Positions 26,797 through 35,051 of a DNA stretch of 64,000 nt are shown in pieces. Source of the stretch: CAISDA01 sp050258555. GTDB taxonomy: Bacteria; Bacteroidota; Ignavibacteria; UBA10030; UBA8401. The notes beneath the pieces are model-generated. The model did no database searches. It was not told the DNA's origin and saw only the letters and a program-made list of their open reading frames with translations. Within the stretch, counting starts at the first letter, position 1; each line of letters starts with the position of its first letter. A program made the position numbers and the translations under genes. Location: the NCBI GenBank assembly GCA_050258555.1, contig JBLMZA010000020.1, forward strand, positions 1-64,000, written 5' to 3'.

Positions 26797-27921
26797 GTGA
26801 ACTACACTTTACTTCATACCGATTCGACGGCCCGTGCGGGCGTCATTCAGACTGATCACGGCGCCATCGAGACGCCTATTTTTATGCCCGTCGGCACGCA
26901 GGGCACGGTCAAAGCCGTTCAGCAGCGCGAGCTCCGCGACCTGGGCGCGCAAATCATCCTCGGAAACACCTATCATCTGTACCTGCGGCCCGGCTGCGAT
27001 GTGCTCAGGTCGATGGGCGGACTCCATGCGTTCATGAACTGGGACCGTCCCATACTGACCGATTCGGGCGGCTACCAGGTGTTCAGCCTTTCCGAACTCA
27101 GGAAAATCTCGCACGACGGCGTCACGTTCAAATCGCATCTCGACGGTTCCTCCCACTTCTTTTCGCCGCAGAGCGTCATAGAGATCGAGCGGGCAATCGG
27201 ATCGGACATCATGATGGTGCTCGATGAATGCGCCCCCTATCCCTGCGACCATGCCTATGCGAAAAAATCGAATGAGATGACGGTCCGCTGGGCGCGCCAA
27301 TGCCTCGAGCATGCCTGCGCCGTCCCCCCCTATTACGGGCACACGCAGGCGCTTTTTGCCATCGTGCAGGGAAGCGTCTTCAAGGACATACGCATCGAGT
27401 CCGCCGATGCGCTCACGCAGATGGACTTTGACGGATACGCCGTCGGCGGCCTCGCCGTGGGAGAGCCGGCAGAGGTCATGTATGAGATCACCGCATTGAC
27501 TACCGAGCGGCTTCCGGCCGACAAGCCGCGCTATCTGATGGGCGTCGGCACGCCCGAGAATATTCTTGAATCGATCGACCGCGGCATCGACATGTTCGAT
27601 TGCGTGATGCCCACGCGCAACGGCCGCAACGCCCTGCTCTTCACGAGCAAGGGACGCATGAACATGAGGAATGCCCGATGGAAGACCGATTCCCTTCCGG
27701 TCGATGAGGCGTGCTCGTGTTATGCGTGCCGGAACTTTTCGCGCGGGTACATCCGCCATCTCTATCAGGTCGGCGAGATTCTGGCGCTGCAGCTCGGTTC
27801 GATTCACAACCTGACATTTTATCTCAATCTCGTGCGCCAGGCGCGCGCGCAGATTCTTGCGGGCACGTTCCATGCCTGGAAGAACGAGACACTCGACTCG
27901 TTTCAACAAACACAATCATAA
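26797..27921 (+). CDS. tgt: Queuine tRNA-ribosyltransferase (tRNA-guanine transglycosylase)
   Basis: Swaps guanine 34 for preQ1 in GUN-anticodon tRNAs. 374 residues. D89 in TDSGGYQVFSL and nucleophile D268 in FDCVMPTRNGR are present, as is the zinc site C306, C308, C311 and H337. Start is GTG at 26797, needed to place the conserved DHGAIETPIFMPVGTQG region normally. yajC follows 20 bp later, a conserved pair. Confidence 0.97.
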   Translation: MNYTLLHTDSTARAGVIQTDHGAIETPIFMPVGTQGTVKAVQQRELRDLGAQIILGNTYHLYLRPGCDVLRSMGGLHAFMNWDRPILTDSGGYQVFSLSELRKISHDGVTFKSHLDGSSHFFSPQSVIEIERAIGSDIMMVLDECAPYPCDHAYAKKSNEMTVRWARQCLEHACAVPPYYGHTQALFAIVQGSVFKDIRIESADALTQMDFDGYAVGGLAVGEPAEVMYEITALTTERLPADKPRYLMGVGTPENILESIDRGIDMFDCVMPTRNGRNALLFTSKGRMNMRNARWKTDSLPVDEACSCYACRNFSRGYIRHLYQVGEILALQLGSIHNLTFYLNLVRQARAQILAGTFHAWKNETLDSFQQTQS

Positions 27922-27941
27922 CCATACCGGAGAACCAATTC

Positions 27942-28277
27942 ATGAACTCACTGTTGTTTGCTATGCAGCCCCCCGCCCAAGGCGGCGGAGAAGGCGGCAG
28001 CATCTGGAGTATGCTGCTGATGTTCGGATCGATTATCGCCATTTTCTACTTCATGATCATCCGTCCCCAGCAGAAGCGCGCAAAAGAGCGTGAGAAACTG
28101 CTCGATTCGGTGAAAAAGGGCGACAAGATCATCACCGCCGGCGGCATCCACGGCACCGTGATCGGTATCGACGAAAAGACGCTGCTGGTGCAGATCGCCG
28201 ACAACGTCAAGATCAAGATCGAGCGGAATTCCATCTCGGTCGTGAATAAGGTCGGCGAAGTGCCGGCGCAACAATAA
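27942..28277 (+). CDS. yajC: Preprotein translocase subunit YajC
   Basis: 111 residues: a short N-terminus rich in Pro and Gly, one membrane helix (about 21-40, SMLLMFGSIIAIFYFMIIRP) followed by the family motif RPQQKRAKE and a soluble domain with GDKIITAGGIHGTVIGI. Accessory subunit of SecDF-YajC. ATG 27942 has CGGAGA upstream; the longer open frame overlapping tgt is not used. Confidence 0.95.
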   Translation: MNSLLFAMQPPAQGGGEGGSIWSMLLMFGSIIAIFYFMIIRPQQKRAKEREKLLDSVKKGDKIITAGGIHGTVIGIDEKTLLVQIADNVKIKIERNSISVVNKVGEVPAQQ

Positions 28278-28291
28278 GAAGCCATTCTGCC

Positions 28292-29500
28292 ATGTCACAG
28301 TTCAACACAATTCCCGACGCGCTCGAGGATCTCAGAAACGGGAAGATCATCATCGTCGTCGATGACGAGGATCGCGAAAACGAAGGAGACTTCGTGGCGG
28401 CGGCGCAGTTCGTCACCCCCGAAACAATCAACTTCTTCACCAAGCACGGACGCGGCGTCGTCTGCACGCCGCTTCCTGCCGAGCGCGCTGAGGCGCTGCA
28501 GCTCGACCTCATGGTGGGATCGAATACGAGCCTGCATGAGACTCCCTTCACCGTCTCGATCGATTACCTGCACGGAACAACCACCGGCGTATCTGCATCG
28601 GACCGCGCCGCCACCGTGCGTGCGCTCGTCGATCCGAAGGCGAAAGCGCGCGATTTCGGAAAGCCGGGACACATCTTCCCTCTCAAAGCATCGGTGGGCG
28701 GAGTGCTTCGGCGTGCGGGACACACCGAGGCGGTGGTCGATCTGTGCTCCGCTGCGGGTCTCGAGCCTGTGGGCGTGCTTGTCGAGATCCTGAACGACGA
28801 CGGGAGCATGGCCCGGCTTCCGCAGCTGGAAACCATCGCCCGCGAGTTCGGCATGAAGCTCATTTCGGTCAAGGATGTGATCGCATACCGCATGCAGACC
28901 GAGAAGCTCGTCGAGAGGATCGTCACGACGCATCTGCCCACGCGCTACGGCGCATTCGACGTCCATGCTTACCGCTCGATGAGCGATCAGAAGGAGCATA
29001 TCGCCCTCGTGAAGGGAAAGATCACTCCCGAAAAGATCCCGCTTGTGCGCGTGCACTCCGAATGCCTGACCGGCGACGTGTTCGGATCCCTCCGCTGCGA
29101 CTGCAACGAGCAGCTCGTCCGCTCTATGCAGATCATCGAAGAGCATCACTACGGCATCGTGCTCTACATGCGCCAGGAGGGACGCGGCATCGGACTTGCC
29201 AACAAGCTCAAGGCATACAAGCTTCAGGATGAAGGCAAAGACACCGTCGAGGCGAACGAAGCTTTGGGCTTCCGTGCCGACCTCCGCGACTACGGCATCG
29301 GGGCGCAGATCCTGAGAGATCTCGGCGTCACGAAGCTCCGTCTGCTCACGAACAACCCGAAGAAGATCATCGGGCTGAACGGCTACGGACTCGAGATCGT
29401 CGAACGCGTGCCCATCGAGATCCGCGCAAACGCAACGAACGAGCGCTACCTGAAGACGAAGCGGGACAAGCTCGGGCACCTGCTTCTGCTCGATCAGTAA
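28292..29500 (+). CDS. ribBA: Bifunctional DHBP synthase / GTP cyclohydrolase II
   Basis: Two entry reactions of riboflavin synthesis in one 402-residue chain. RibB half (about 1-200): VVDDEDRENEGDFV acidic metal loop and GHIFPLKA...GHTEAVVDL. RibA half (about 205-402): zinc cysteines in HSECLTGDVFGSLRCDC, RQEGRGIGL and LLTNNPKK. It follows yajC by 14 bp. No FMN riboswitch-like leader is visible. Confidence 0.97.
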   Translation: MSQFNTIPDALEDLRNGKIIIVVDDEDRENEGDFVAAAQFVTPETINFFTKHGRGVVCTPLPAERAEALQLDLMVGSNTSLHETPFTVSIDYLHGTTTGVSASDRAATVRALVDPKAKARDFGKPGHIFPLKASVGGVLRRAGHTEAVVDLCSAAGLEPVGVLVEILNDDGSMARLPQLETIAREFGMKLISVKDVIAYRMQTEKLVERIVTTHLPTRYGAFDVHAYRSMSDQKEHIALVKGKITPEKIPLVRVHSECLTGDVFGSLRCDCNEQLVRSMQIIEEHHYGIVLYMRQEGRGIGLANKLKAYKLQDEGKDTVEANEALGFRADLRDYGIGAQILRDLGVTKLRLLTNNPKKIIGLNGYGLEIVERVPIEIRANATNERYLKTKRDKLGHLLLLDQ

Positions 29501-29504
29501 GCGA

Positions 29505-29545
29505 TGCATCGGCTGCTGCACGCAGGGCACGCAGCAGCCGGTGCA
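29505..29545 (+). other. Strong hairpin just after ribBA
   Basis: TGCATCGGCTGCTGC (29505-29519) pairs with GCAGCAGCCGGTGCA (29531-29545), 15 bp with one G-T pair, starting four bases after the stop. No T run follows; it may stabilise the 3' end or act in Rho-independent release together with later sequence. Confidence 0.5.
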
Positions 29546-29599
29546 CGCCAGCAGAAGCCCGGCGGCGGTGGAATTTTTTCGGGACCGAAAATATTTTGC

Positions 29600-29628
29600 T
29601 TGCTTCTCCCGGCAAAATCTTCTAAATT
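29600..29628 (+). promoter_or_regulatory. Putative promoter of greA
   Basis: TTGCTT at 29600-29605, 17-bp spacer, TAAATT at 29623-29628. Predicted transcription start near 29635, a few bases before a terminator-like hairpin. Confidence 0.5.
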
Positions 29629-29643
29629 GCCTTTAGTGAAAAC

Positions 29644-29678
29644 GGCCATTGTTCGCAAGAACGATGGCCTTCGTTTTT
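29644..29678 (+). terminator. Intrinsic terminator-like hairpin in the greA leader
   Basis: GGCCATTGTTC (29644-29654), GCAA tetraloop, GAACGATGGCC (29659-29669; one wobble pair), then TTCGTTTTT. It lies 39 bp before the greA start and just after the predicted greA promoter. It may end read-through from ribBA, attenuate greA, or both. Confidence 0.75.
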
Positions 29679-29716
29679 GATAAACAGTTCATCGATATTT
29701 TTTGTGGAAGGTCTTT

Positions 29717-30205
29717 ATGAACGAGGCAAGCAGCACAGCAGTCGTCTATCTCACGCGCGAAAAATTCCGCGAAATTGAAAGCGAACTCCGCGACCTGAAG
29801 GTCAACGGGCGGAGTGAAATTGCGGCAAAGATCGCCGAAGCCCGCGGCCATGGCGACCTGAGCGAGAATGCAGAATACGACGCGGCGAAAGAGGCTCAGC
29901 AGCATCTTGAATACAAAATCGCCAAGCTCGAGGGGACGTTGTCGCGCGCGCGCATCATCGACACCAAGGATCTCCCCAACGACAAGATCTATATCCTGTC
30001 GAGCGTGAAGCTGCGCGACGTGAAGACGAAAAAACAGTTCCAGTACACGCTCGTCTCGCCGGAGGAAGCGGATTTCGAACAGAACAAGATTTCGGTCACA
30101 TCCCCGATCGGCAAGGGACTTATGGGCAAAAAAGTCGGGGAAATCCTGAAGATTAATGTGCCCGCAGGCGTGCTGACGTATGAAGTGCTGGAAATTTCCC
30201 GCTAA
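29717..30205 (+). CDS. greA: Transcription elongation factor GreA
   Basis: 162 residues. N-terminal coiled coil carries the catalytic acidic tip in GHGDLSENAEYDAAKE (about 48-63), which enters the RNA polymerase secondary channel and stimulates cleavage of backtracked RNA. The C-terminal FKBP-like domain ends SPIGKGLMGKKVGEILKI. ATG 29717 is preceded by GGAAGG. Single-gene unit with its own promoter region. Confidence 0.96.
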   Translation: MNEASSTAVVYLTREKFREIESELRDLKVNGRSEIAAKIAEARGHGDLSENAEYDAAKEAQQHLEYKIAKLEGTLSRARIIDTKDLPNDKIYILSSVKLRDVKTKKQFQYTLVSPEEADFEQNKISVTSPIGKGLMGKKVGEILKINVPAGVLTYEVLEISR

Positions 30206-30231
30206 TTTTTTTCTTGCAGTTCATATTTCGC

Positions 30232-30260
30232 TTGACATCGAGACGGTCATTTAGTATATT
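30232..30260 (+). promoter_or_regulatory. Promoter of tRNA-Gly
   Basis: TTGACA at 30232-30237, 17-bp spacer, TATATT at 30255-30260, 21 bp before the tRNA. Confidence 0.85.
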
Positions 30261-30281
30261 TGTATATAGTTACAACGTCAA

Positions 30282-30354
<73 letters not shown>

Positions 30355-30440
30355 CTGCTCTTCCGGCGTCTAACGCCCAAGGGCAAACAGGAAAGCCAAG
30401 ATATATTCCTGCTATTTTGGTTCACTTCCTTATAAAATTA

Positions 30441-30484
30441 AACCCGTCGCCACCATCCCACCAGGCGATGGGTTTTTTATTTTA
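30441..30484 (+). terminator. Terminator after tRNA-Gly
   Basis: AACCCGTCGCC (30441-30451) with GGCGATGGGTT (30464-30474), one wobble pair, followed by TTTTATTTT. It faces the 3' end of pdxH. Confidence 0.85.
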
Positions 30485-30492
30485 AACACCCC

Positions 30493-31146
30493 TTACGGCG
30501 AGAGACGCTCGATGCGCCATGTGTTGTTCGGGAGCCGCACATAGCGGATGCGGTCGTGAAGCCGCTTCGGCCTTCCCTGCCAGAATTCGATCGATTTCGG
30601 CGTGAGCCTGTAGCCTCCCCAATACGGCGGCAGCGGAACGGTCTGTCCCTTGAAATCGTGAGCCAGACGCCGGTACTCGTTTTCCATCATCTCCCGGTCC
30701 GAGACGACACGGCTTTGCTGCGACACCCACGCGCCGATCTGCGAACTCACGGGACGCTTATGGAAATACTCGTCCGATTCCTTGCGTGTGACTTTGTGGA
30801 CCCGTCCTGCAATGCGCACCTGGCGTTCGAGCTGCGGCCAGAAGAAGACAAGCGCCGCATTGGGATTCTCCGCGAGTTCGCGGCCCTTCGAACTTTCATA
30901 ATTGGTGTAGAAGAGGAAGCCGCCGGCATCGATGCCCTTCAGCAGCACGATGCGGGCGTCCGGAATGCCGTCCTTGTCCGCCGTCGCCAGCGTCATTGCA
31001 TTCACCTCCGGCACCTCGGCGTTGTGCGCGTCGTGAAACCACCGTTCGAATTGTTCGAGAGGATCCTTTGCGGCATCGCGTTCATGGAACCCGGCGAACA
31101 TGTATTCCCTTCTGATTTCGGCGAGAGAGATTTTTTGCTTCGACAT
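30493..31146 (-). CDS. pdxH: Pyridoxamine 5'-phosphate oxidase
   Basis: FMN enzyme making pyridoxal 5'-phosphate. 217 residues. Conserved pieces: ARIVLLKGID (FMN site), FYTNYESSKGREL, RQVRIAGRV, SQIGAWVSQQS and the C-terminal substrate motif EFWQGRPKRLHDRI. Normal length, ATG start. The PLP it makes is needed by several enzymes in this window (two cysteine desulfurases and the tyrosine phenol-lyase-like enzyme). Confidence 0.96.
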   Translation of the reverse strand: MSKQKISLAEIRREYMFAGFHERDAAKDPLEQFERWFHDAHNAEVPEVNAMTLATADKDGIPDARIVLLKGIDAGGFLFYTNYESSKGRELAENPNAALVFFWPQLERQVRIAGRVHKVTRKESDEYFHKRPVSSQIGAWVSQQSRVVSDREMMENEYRRLAHDFKGQTVPLPPYWGGYRLTPKSIEFWQGRPKRLHDRIRYVRLPNNTWRIERLSP

Positions 31147-31171
31147 GCAGATCCGCGGTTAGTGGAGAACG

Positions 31172-31894
31172 TTAAAAGAATGCGATCGGCTGCGCCCTGA
31201 GCTGCGCATCGAGCTGTCTGGCATTGCCGACGAGCGCCTGCAGGTGTTTCCAGAATCCGGCGCCGTGATTTCGGATACGCGTGTGAACGAGTTCATGAAG
31301 GATAACATAATCGATCAGAGAATCGTTCAGCCGCATGAGGTGGAGATTCAGATTGATGATGTTGCTGCCGGAGCAGCTTCCCCATCGCGAGCGCATGTTC
31401 TTGATTGTGACGTGCGAATACGTGAATCCGAAATGATCCGCCCAATACCGGACGCGGGCCGGAAGCAGCTGCTTCGCTTCTGCACGGTATGCGGCAATGA
31501 GTCCCGCTCTCAGCGCCTCCTGCGCCGGAGCGTCGGTAAAGCGCATGTGCTGCGGATAAAAAATCGTCAGCGATCCGTCGGCGATCGTCCACGAGGCCTC
31601 GGAGGCTTCGCATGCGACGGCGCGCATCGTATGCTGCCGCGTCTTCACGACTGCGCCGTCGGTGAGGCCGAGCGAAACCGCGGATTCCGCACGGCGCGCG
31701 TCATCAAGCTTCTTCACGATCCAGGCGCGATGCTCGAGCACGATGCGGCGGGCCGATTCAAACGAAGCGCGGTACGGCACCGTAACCAGCACTCCGTGAA
31801 ATGGCTTCACATGAATCGAGACGCGCCTTGCGCGGCGGATCTTTCGGAACCGGACGGTTCCGATGCCCGGAAGTTCATCTGTCTTTCCCATCAT
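31172..31894 (-). CDS. YgjP-type (M48/SprT-like) zinc metallopeptidase
   Basis: 240 residues. N-terminal strand domain with RRARRVSIHVKP, then a minigluzincin-like catalytic part: MRSRWGSCS (about 170-178), YVILHELVHTRIRNHGAGFW (HELVH zinc site near residue 200). Cytoplasmic; substrates are unknown. The chosen ATG lies 4 bp after the stop of the subtilase gene, so translation is likely coupled. An in-frame TTG at 31909 overlapping that stop is possible. Confidence 0.87.
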   Translation of the reverse strand: MMGKTDELPGIGTVRFRKIRRARRVSIHVKPFHGVLVTVPYRASFESARRIVLEHRAWIVKKLDDARRAESAVSLGLTDGAVVKTRQHTMRAVACEASEASWTIADGSLTIFYPQHMRFTDAPAQEALRAGLIAAYRAEAKQLLPARVRYWADHFGFTYSHVTIKNMRSRWGSCSGSNIINLNLHLMRLNDSLIDYVILHELVHTRIRNHGAGFWKHLQALVGNARQLDAQLRAQPIAFF

Positions 31895-31898
31895 CGGC

Positions 31899-34800
31899 TC
31901 AGCGCACAAGAAGCATCGATTTCATCGATGTGTATGTTCCGGCGTTCATGCGGCAGAAGTACACGCCGCTGGTCAGCGGCTTCGCATTCCAATCGACCGT
32001 GTATTCGCCCGGCTGCTTCACAGCGTCGACAAGCGTCGCCACTTCCCTTCCGATCGCATCGTACACCTTCAGCGTCACATGACGCGTGTCTGCCACGGTA
32101 AAGCGGATTTGCGTGGATGGATTGAACGGATTCGGAAAATTCTGCGACAGGCTGAATTCCCTCGGCGCCTGCATTCCCGTCTGCGTAACGGAGGTCGGAA
32201 TGTTCACCTTGAACGAATGAATCGTATAGGGCAGGAATCCCGATGCCGTCTTCACCAGGACGAAATACTCGAGCTCTTTTCCGGGCACACCGGCCGCTGT
32301 CGGATTGATCGTCGCCGTATAGACGAGTCCGGACTTTGTCATCGGCACGCGCTTGTACGGAAGCGCTCCGTTGAGCGTCCACAGCAGCTCGACTGTCGGA
32401 TTCGGATCCTTCGTCGAGAGCGTGGCGTCGATCGTGAACGGCGGATCCTGATTGTCGGGGACCTGCGTAACGGTCACGCTGTAATCGTGCAGATACTTGA
32501 ACACGCGCTCCATGACCGTGAGCCGGGCCGCAGAATCGACGATGGATTCAAAGCCGCCAAACGAAAAGCTGACGAGCGAATAGTTGCCTTTATATTTGAC
32601 GCCGGCGGTCTTTCCCGCATACGGACCGCCCGAATAGGTGAAGATGGGAATACCGCCGTTGACGGCTTCGATCACATCCGGATTCTGTCCGGAACCGCGT
32701 CCGGGCTGATTGCGCTGAAACGACAGGCCGTCGCCGATTTCGTCGCCGGCCTTTCCGAGAACGAAGCTCGTGCCCGCATCGTCGGCGACAAATCTTCCTT
32801 TCAGATAATTGGCATAAAACGTCGACGAGGCGCCCTTGCTGAATTCATATTCGGTATCGGTGCCGGTCGGATCGGCAAGATCCCATCCGTTTTCCTGTCC
32901 CGAAAGGAAGAGCTTTTTCCCGCCGCTGTCAAGATAGGACGAGAGAACGGCGCGGTCCGCCGAATCGAGCGTCGGCACATTCCACTCCGTGAACCAGACA
33001 ACGGTGTTGTAACGCATCATCAGGTCAATGGGCGGCGTGCCTTTTGCGCTGTGGTCCCAGCGCTCGTAGACGACGCCGAGTTTCGACAAGGACTGGGCAT
33101 AGTACCCTTCCACGTTATTTTCGCCGTCATCATCGTCGACCAACAGCACCGACGGCAGAACGGGAACGACGGTCTGAAAGTCCCGGGCCGGCCCGTTTGC
33201 GGTCGTGACGTGGAGCGTCAGCGGCACCAGCGTCGGGATAGCGTCGGCATTGATCGAGAGCGTGAAAGGATCGGCGCTGTTCGTTTTGCGCGCGCTGTCC
33301 ATCATGGCGATGCCGCGCATGGGTCCGAACGAGGCGGACGGCTTCGTGATCGTGGCAGCCCACGAATCGGTGGAAAGCGTGGCGGAGACGCCTGCGGCAT
33401 CTCCCCATTCGTTTTCGAGCGTGACGGTGATGTCGGCCTGCTCACCGGGCTCAAGAATCTTATTGCCGTTGCCGGAACGGCTGTCGTCGATGGAAATGGA
33501 AATGAATGCGATATCGGGAGCCGGGGTGCTGTATGTTTCCGTCACGGCGCGCAGCGCATTCACGCGGCCATAGCCGAGTCTGCCTGTCAGATTGATATTC
33601 TGCTGATCGATCCTGTCCGATGTTCCGCAGAGCTGGAACATGAGATCGGCCGCGCTCCATGCGGGATGCTTCGCCTTCACCAGTGCGGCCGTACCGGCCG
33701 CGAGCGGTGTGGCCATCGACGTGCCGGACATGGTGCCGTATGCGCCTTTGGGAAGCGTGCTGTAGATGTTGACGCCCGGAGCGAAGACTTTGAAGCGGTT
33801 CGGCGATCCGTAGTTGGAAAAATAGGCGATCCGGTCCTGCGAGTCGGTGGCGCCCACAGAGAGCACGCCGAGAAACGCGCCGGGAAATTCCGGTTCAACG
33901 GCAAGATCGTCGCCGAGCTGGTCGTCGCCGCCGTTTCCGGCCGACGCGACGATGAGCGCATTGTGCTTCAGCGCATAGCGGACGATGTCCTCTTCATACT
34001 GCGATCCGGCCGATCCTCCCCAGCTGCAACTGACGATGTTCGCTCCGTTGTTGATGCAGTAAAGAATGCCGTCGTCCCCGTTATAGATGCTGTTGTCGCC
34101 CGGTGTATCGATGCCGTGCTTCGTGATCATCAGCTTCGTACGGAAGCCGATGCCGGCGATGCCGACGCTGTTGTCGGCCACAGCGGAAGCGATGCCCGCC
34201 GTATGCGTGCCGTGCGAGTTGCCCTCGTACGGATTCGGATCGTTATCCTCTTTGAACTGATCGCCGCCTGCCCCCACAAAATCCCAGCCGTGCCAGTCGT
34301 CTACAAATCCGTTTTTGTCGTCGTCCACGCCGTTCGTGCGCTTGTCACGGCCCTGGGCATCTTTTCCGGTTTCGCCCGGATTCGTCCAGATGTTTGCCGC
34401 AAGGTCCGGATGCGTATAGTCCGTTCCGCTGTCCACAATGCCGATCACGACCGTCGAATCGCCGCGCGTCACATCCCATGCTTCCTGTGCTTTCACGGTC
34501 GCCAGATGCCACAATGAGGATAAGTTGGCATCATTCGGAACATACGTGGTATGATGAATGTATTTCGGCTCGGCGTATTCGATGGCGGGATTTTTTCTCA
34601 GGTCATTGAGCATGCGGGGAATGCTGACGGGAGAGGGCACGGTGAGTTCATAGATCCGTCCGTACTCCTCCTCTGCCGGCGCGGCGCTTTTTGCCGAGAC
34701 GAGAAAGGGCCGACGGGCTTGTGTCGCGGAATAGGCCTGCATCACCGCCGCAAGCGCAGACTGCGGCGAGACGGATTGCATTGTCGGACCGCCGGGTGAA

Positions 34801-34952
34801 GCGGCGGCGGACGGTTTGAATTTGACGATGACCACTCCCGGCATCCATTCCGCGTTCCGGGCGCTGCGGCGGGCGGGATTGGCGGAACTGTTTGCGAATT
34901 GAACACATGCCAACATCAACACACAGAGGATCAGACTCTGATATAACTTCAT
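31899..34952 (-). CDS. Secreted subtilisin-family (S8) protease with T9SS sorting domain
   Basis: 1017 residues. Signal peptide (1-22), I9-like propeptide (about 35-135), S8 domain with D174 (GIVDSGTDYTHPD), H247 (NSHGTHTAG), oxyanion N340 and S412 (GTSMATPLAAG). A long C-terminal region of beta-rich repeats follows, including an acidic DDDDGENN stretch, then a type A T9SS C-terminal domain (about 935-1017) starting LSQNFPNPFNPST and ending SMKSMLLVR. It is predicted to cross the outer membrane by type IX secretion. Start ATG 34952 has AGGAG. Confidence 0.93.
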   Translation of the reverse strand: MKLYQSLILCVLMLACVQFANSSANPARRSARNAEWMPGVVIVKFKPSAAASPGGPTMQSVSPQSALAAVMQAYSATQARRPFLVSAKSAAPAEEEYGRIYELTVPSPVSIPRMLNDLRKNPAIEYAEPKYIHHTTYVPNDANLSSLWHLATVKAQEAWDVTRGDSTVVIGIVDSGTDYTHPDLAANIWTNPGETGKDAQGRDKRTNGVDDDKNGFVDDWHGWDFVGAGGDQFKEDNDPNPYEGNSHGTHTAGIASAVADNSVGIAGIGFRTKLMITKHGIDTPGDNSIYNGDDGILYCINNGANIVSCSWGGSAGSQYEEDIVRYALKHNALIVASAGNGGDDQLGDDLAVEPEFPGAFLGVLSVGATDSQDRIAYFSNYGSPNRFKVFAPGVNIYSTLPKGAYGTMSGTSMATPLAAGTAALVKAKHPAWSAADLMFQLCGTSDRIDQQNINLTGRLGYGRVNALRAVTETYSTPAPDIAFISISIDDSRSGNGNKILEPGEQADITVTLENEWGDAAGVSATLSTDSWAATITKPSASFGPMRGIAMMDSARKTNSADPFTLSINADAIPTLVPLTLHVTTANGPARDFQTVVPVLPSVLLVDDDDGENNVEGYYAQSLSKLGVVYERWDHSAKGTPPIDLMMRYNTVVWFTEWNVPTLDSADRAVLSSYLDSGGKKLFLSGQENGWDLADPTGTDTEYEFSKGASSTFYANYLKGRFVADDAGTSFVLGKAGDEIGDGLSFQRNQPGRGSGQNPDVIEAVNGGIPIFTYSGGPYAGKTAGVKYKGNYSLVSFSFGGFESIVDSAARLTVMERVFKYLHDYSVTVTQVPDNQDPPFTIDATLSTKDPNPTVELLWTLNGALPYKRVPMTKSGLVYTATINPTAAGVPGKELEYFVLVKTASGFLPYTIHSFKVNIPTSVTQTGMQAPREFSLSQNFPNPFNPSTQIRFTVADTRHVTLKVYDAIGREVATLVDAVKQPGEYTVDWNAKPLTSGVYFCRMNAGTYTSMKSMLLVR

Positions 34953-35051
34953 GAACGCTCCTGATATATTCTCCAGCTCGATAACGAAGACTCTTTTGCG
35001 AGACCCCATCCATGTAAATTACCACTGCCGCAGGGAAAAAGCAAGCGAGCC

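Noticed and set aside
28200..28292. FMN riboswitch before ribBA
   Set aside because: Only 14 bp separate yajC from ribBA and no RFN-like sequence is visible upstream.
31863..34517. Plus-strand open frame of 884 codons
   Set aside because: Antisense to the subtilase, which has its catalytic triad and sorting domain; the plus frame has the Arg/Ile/His bias of a shadow.
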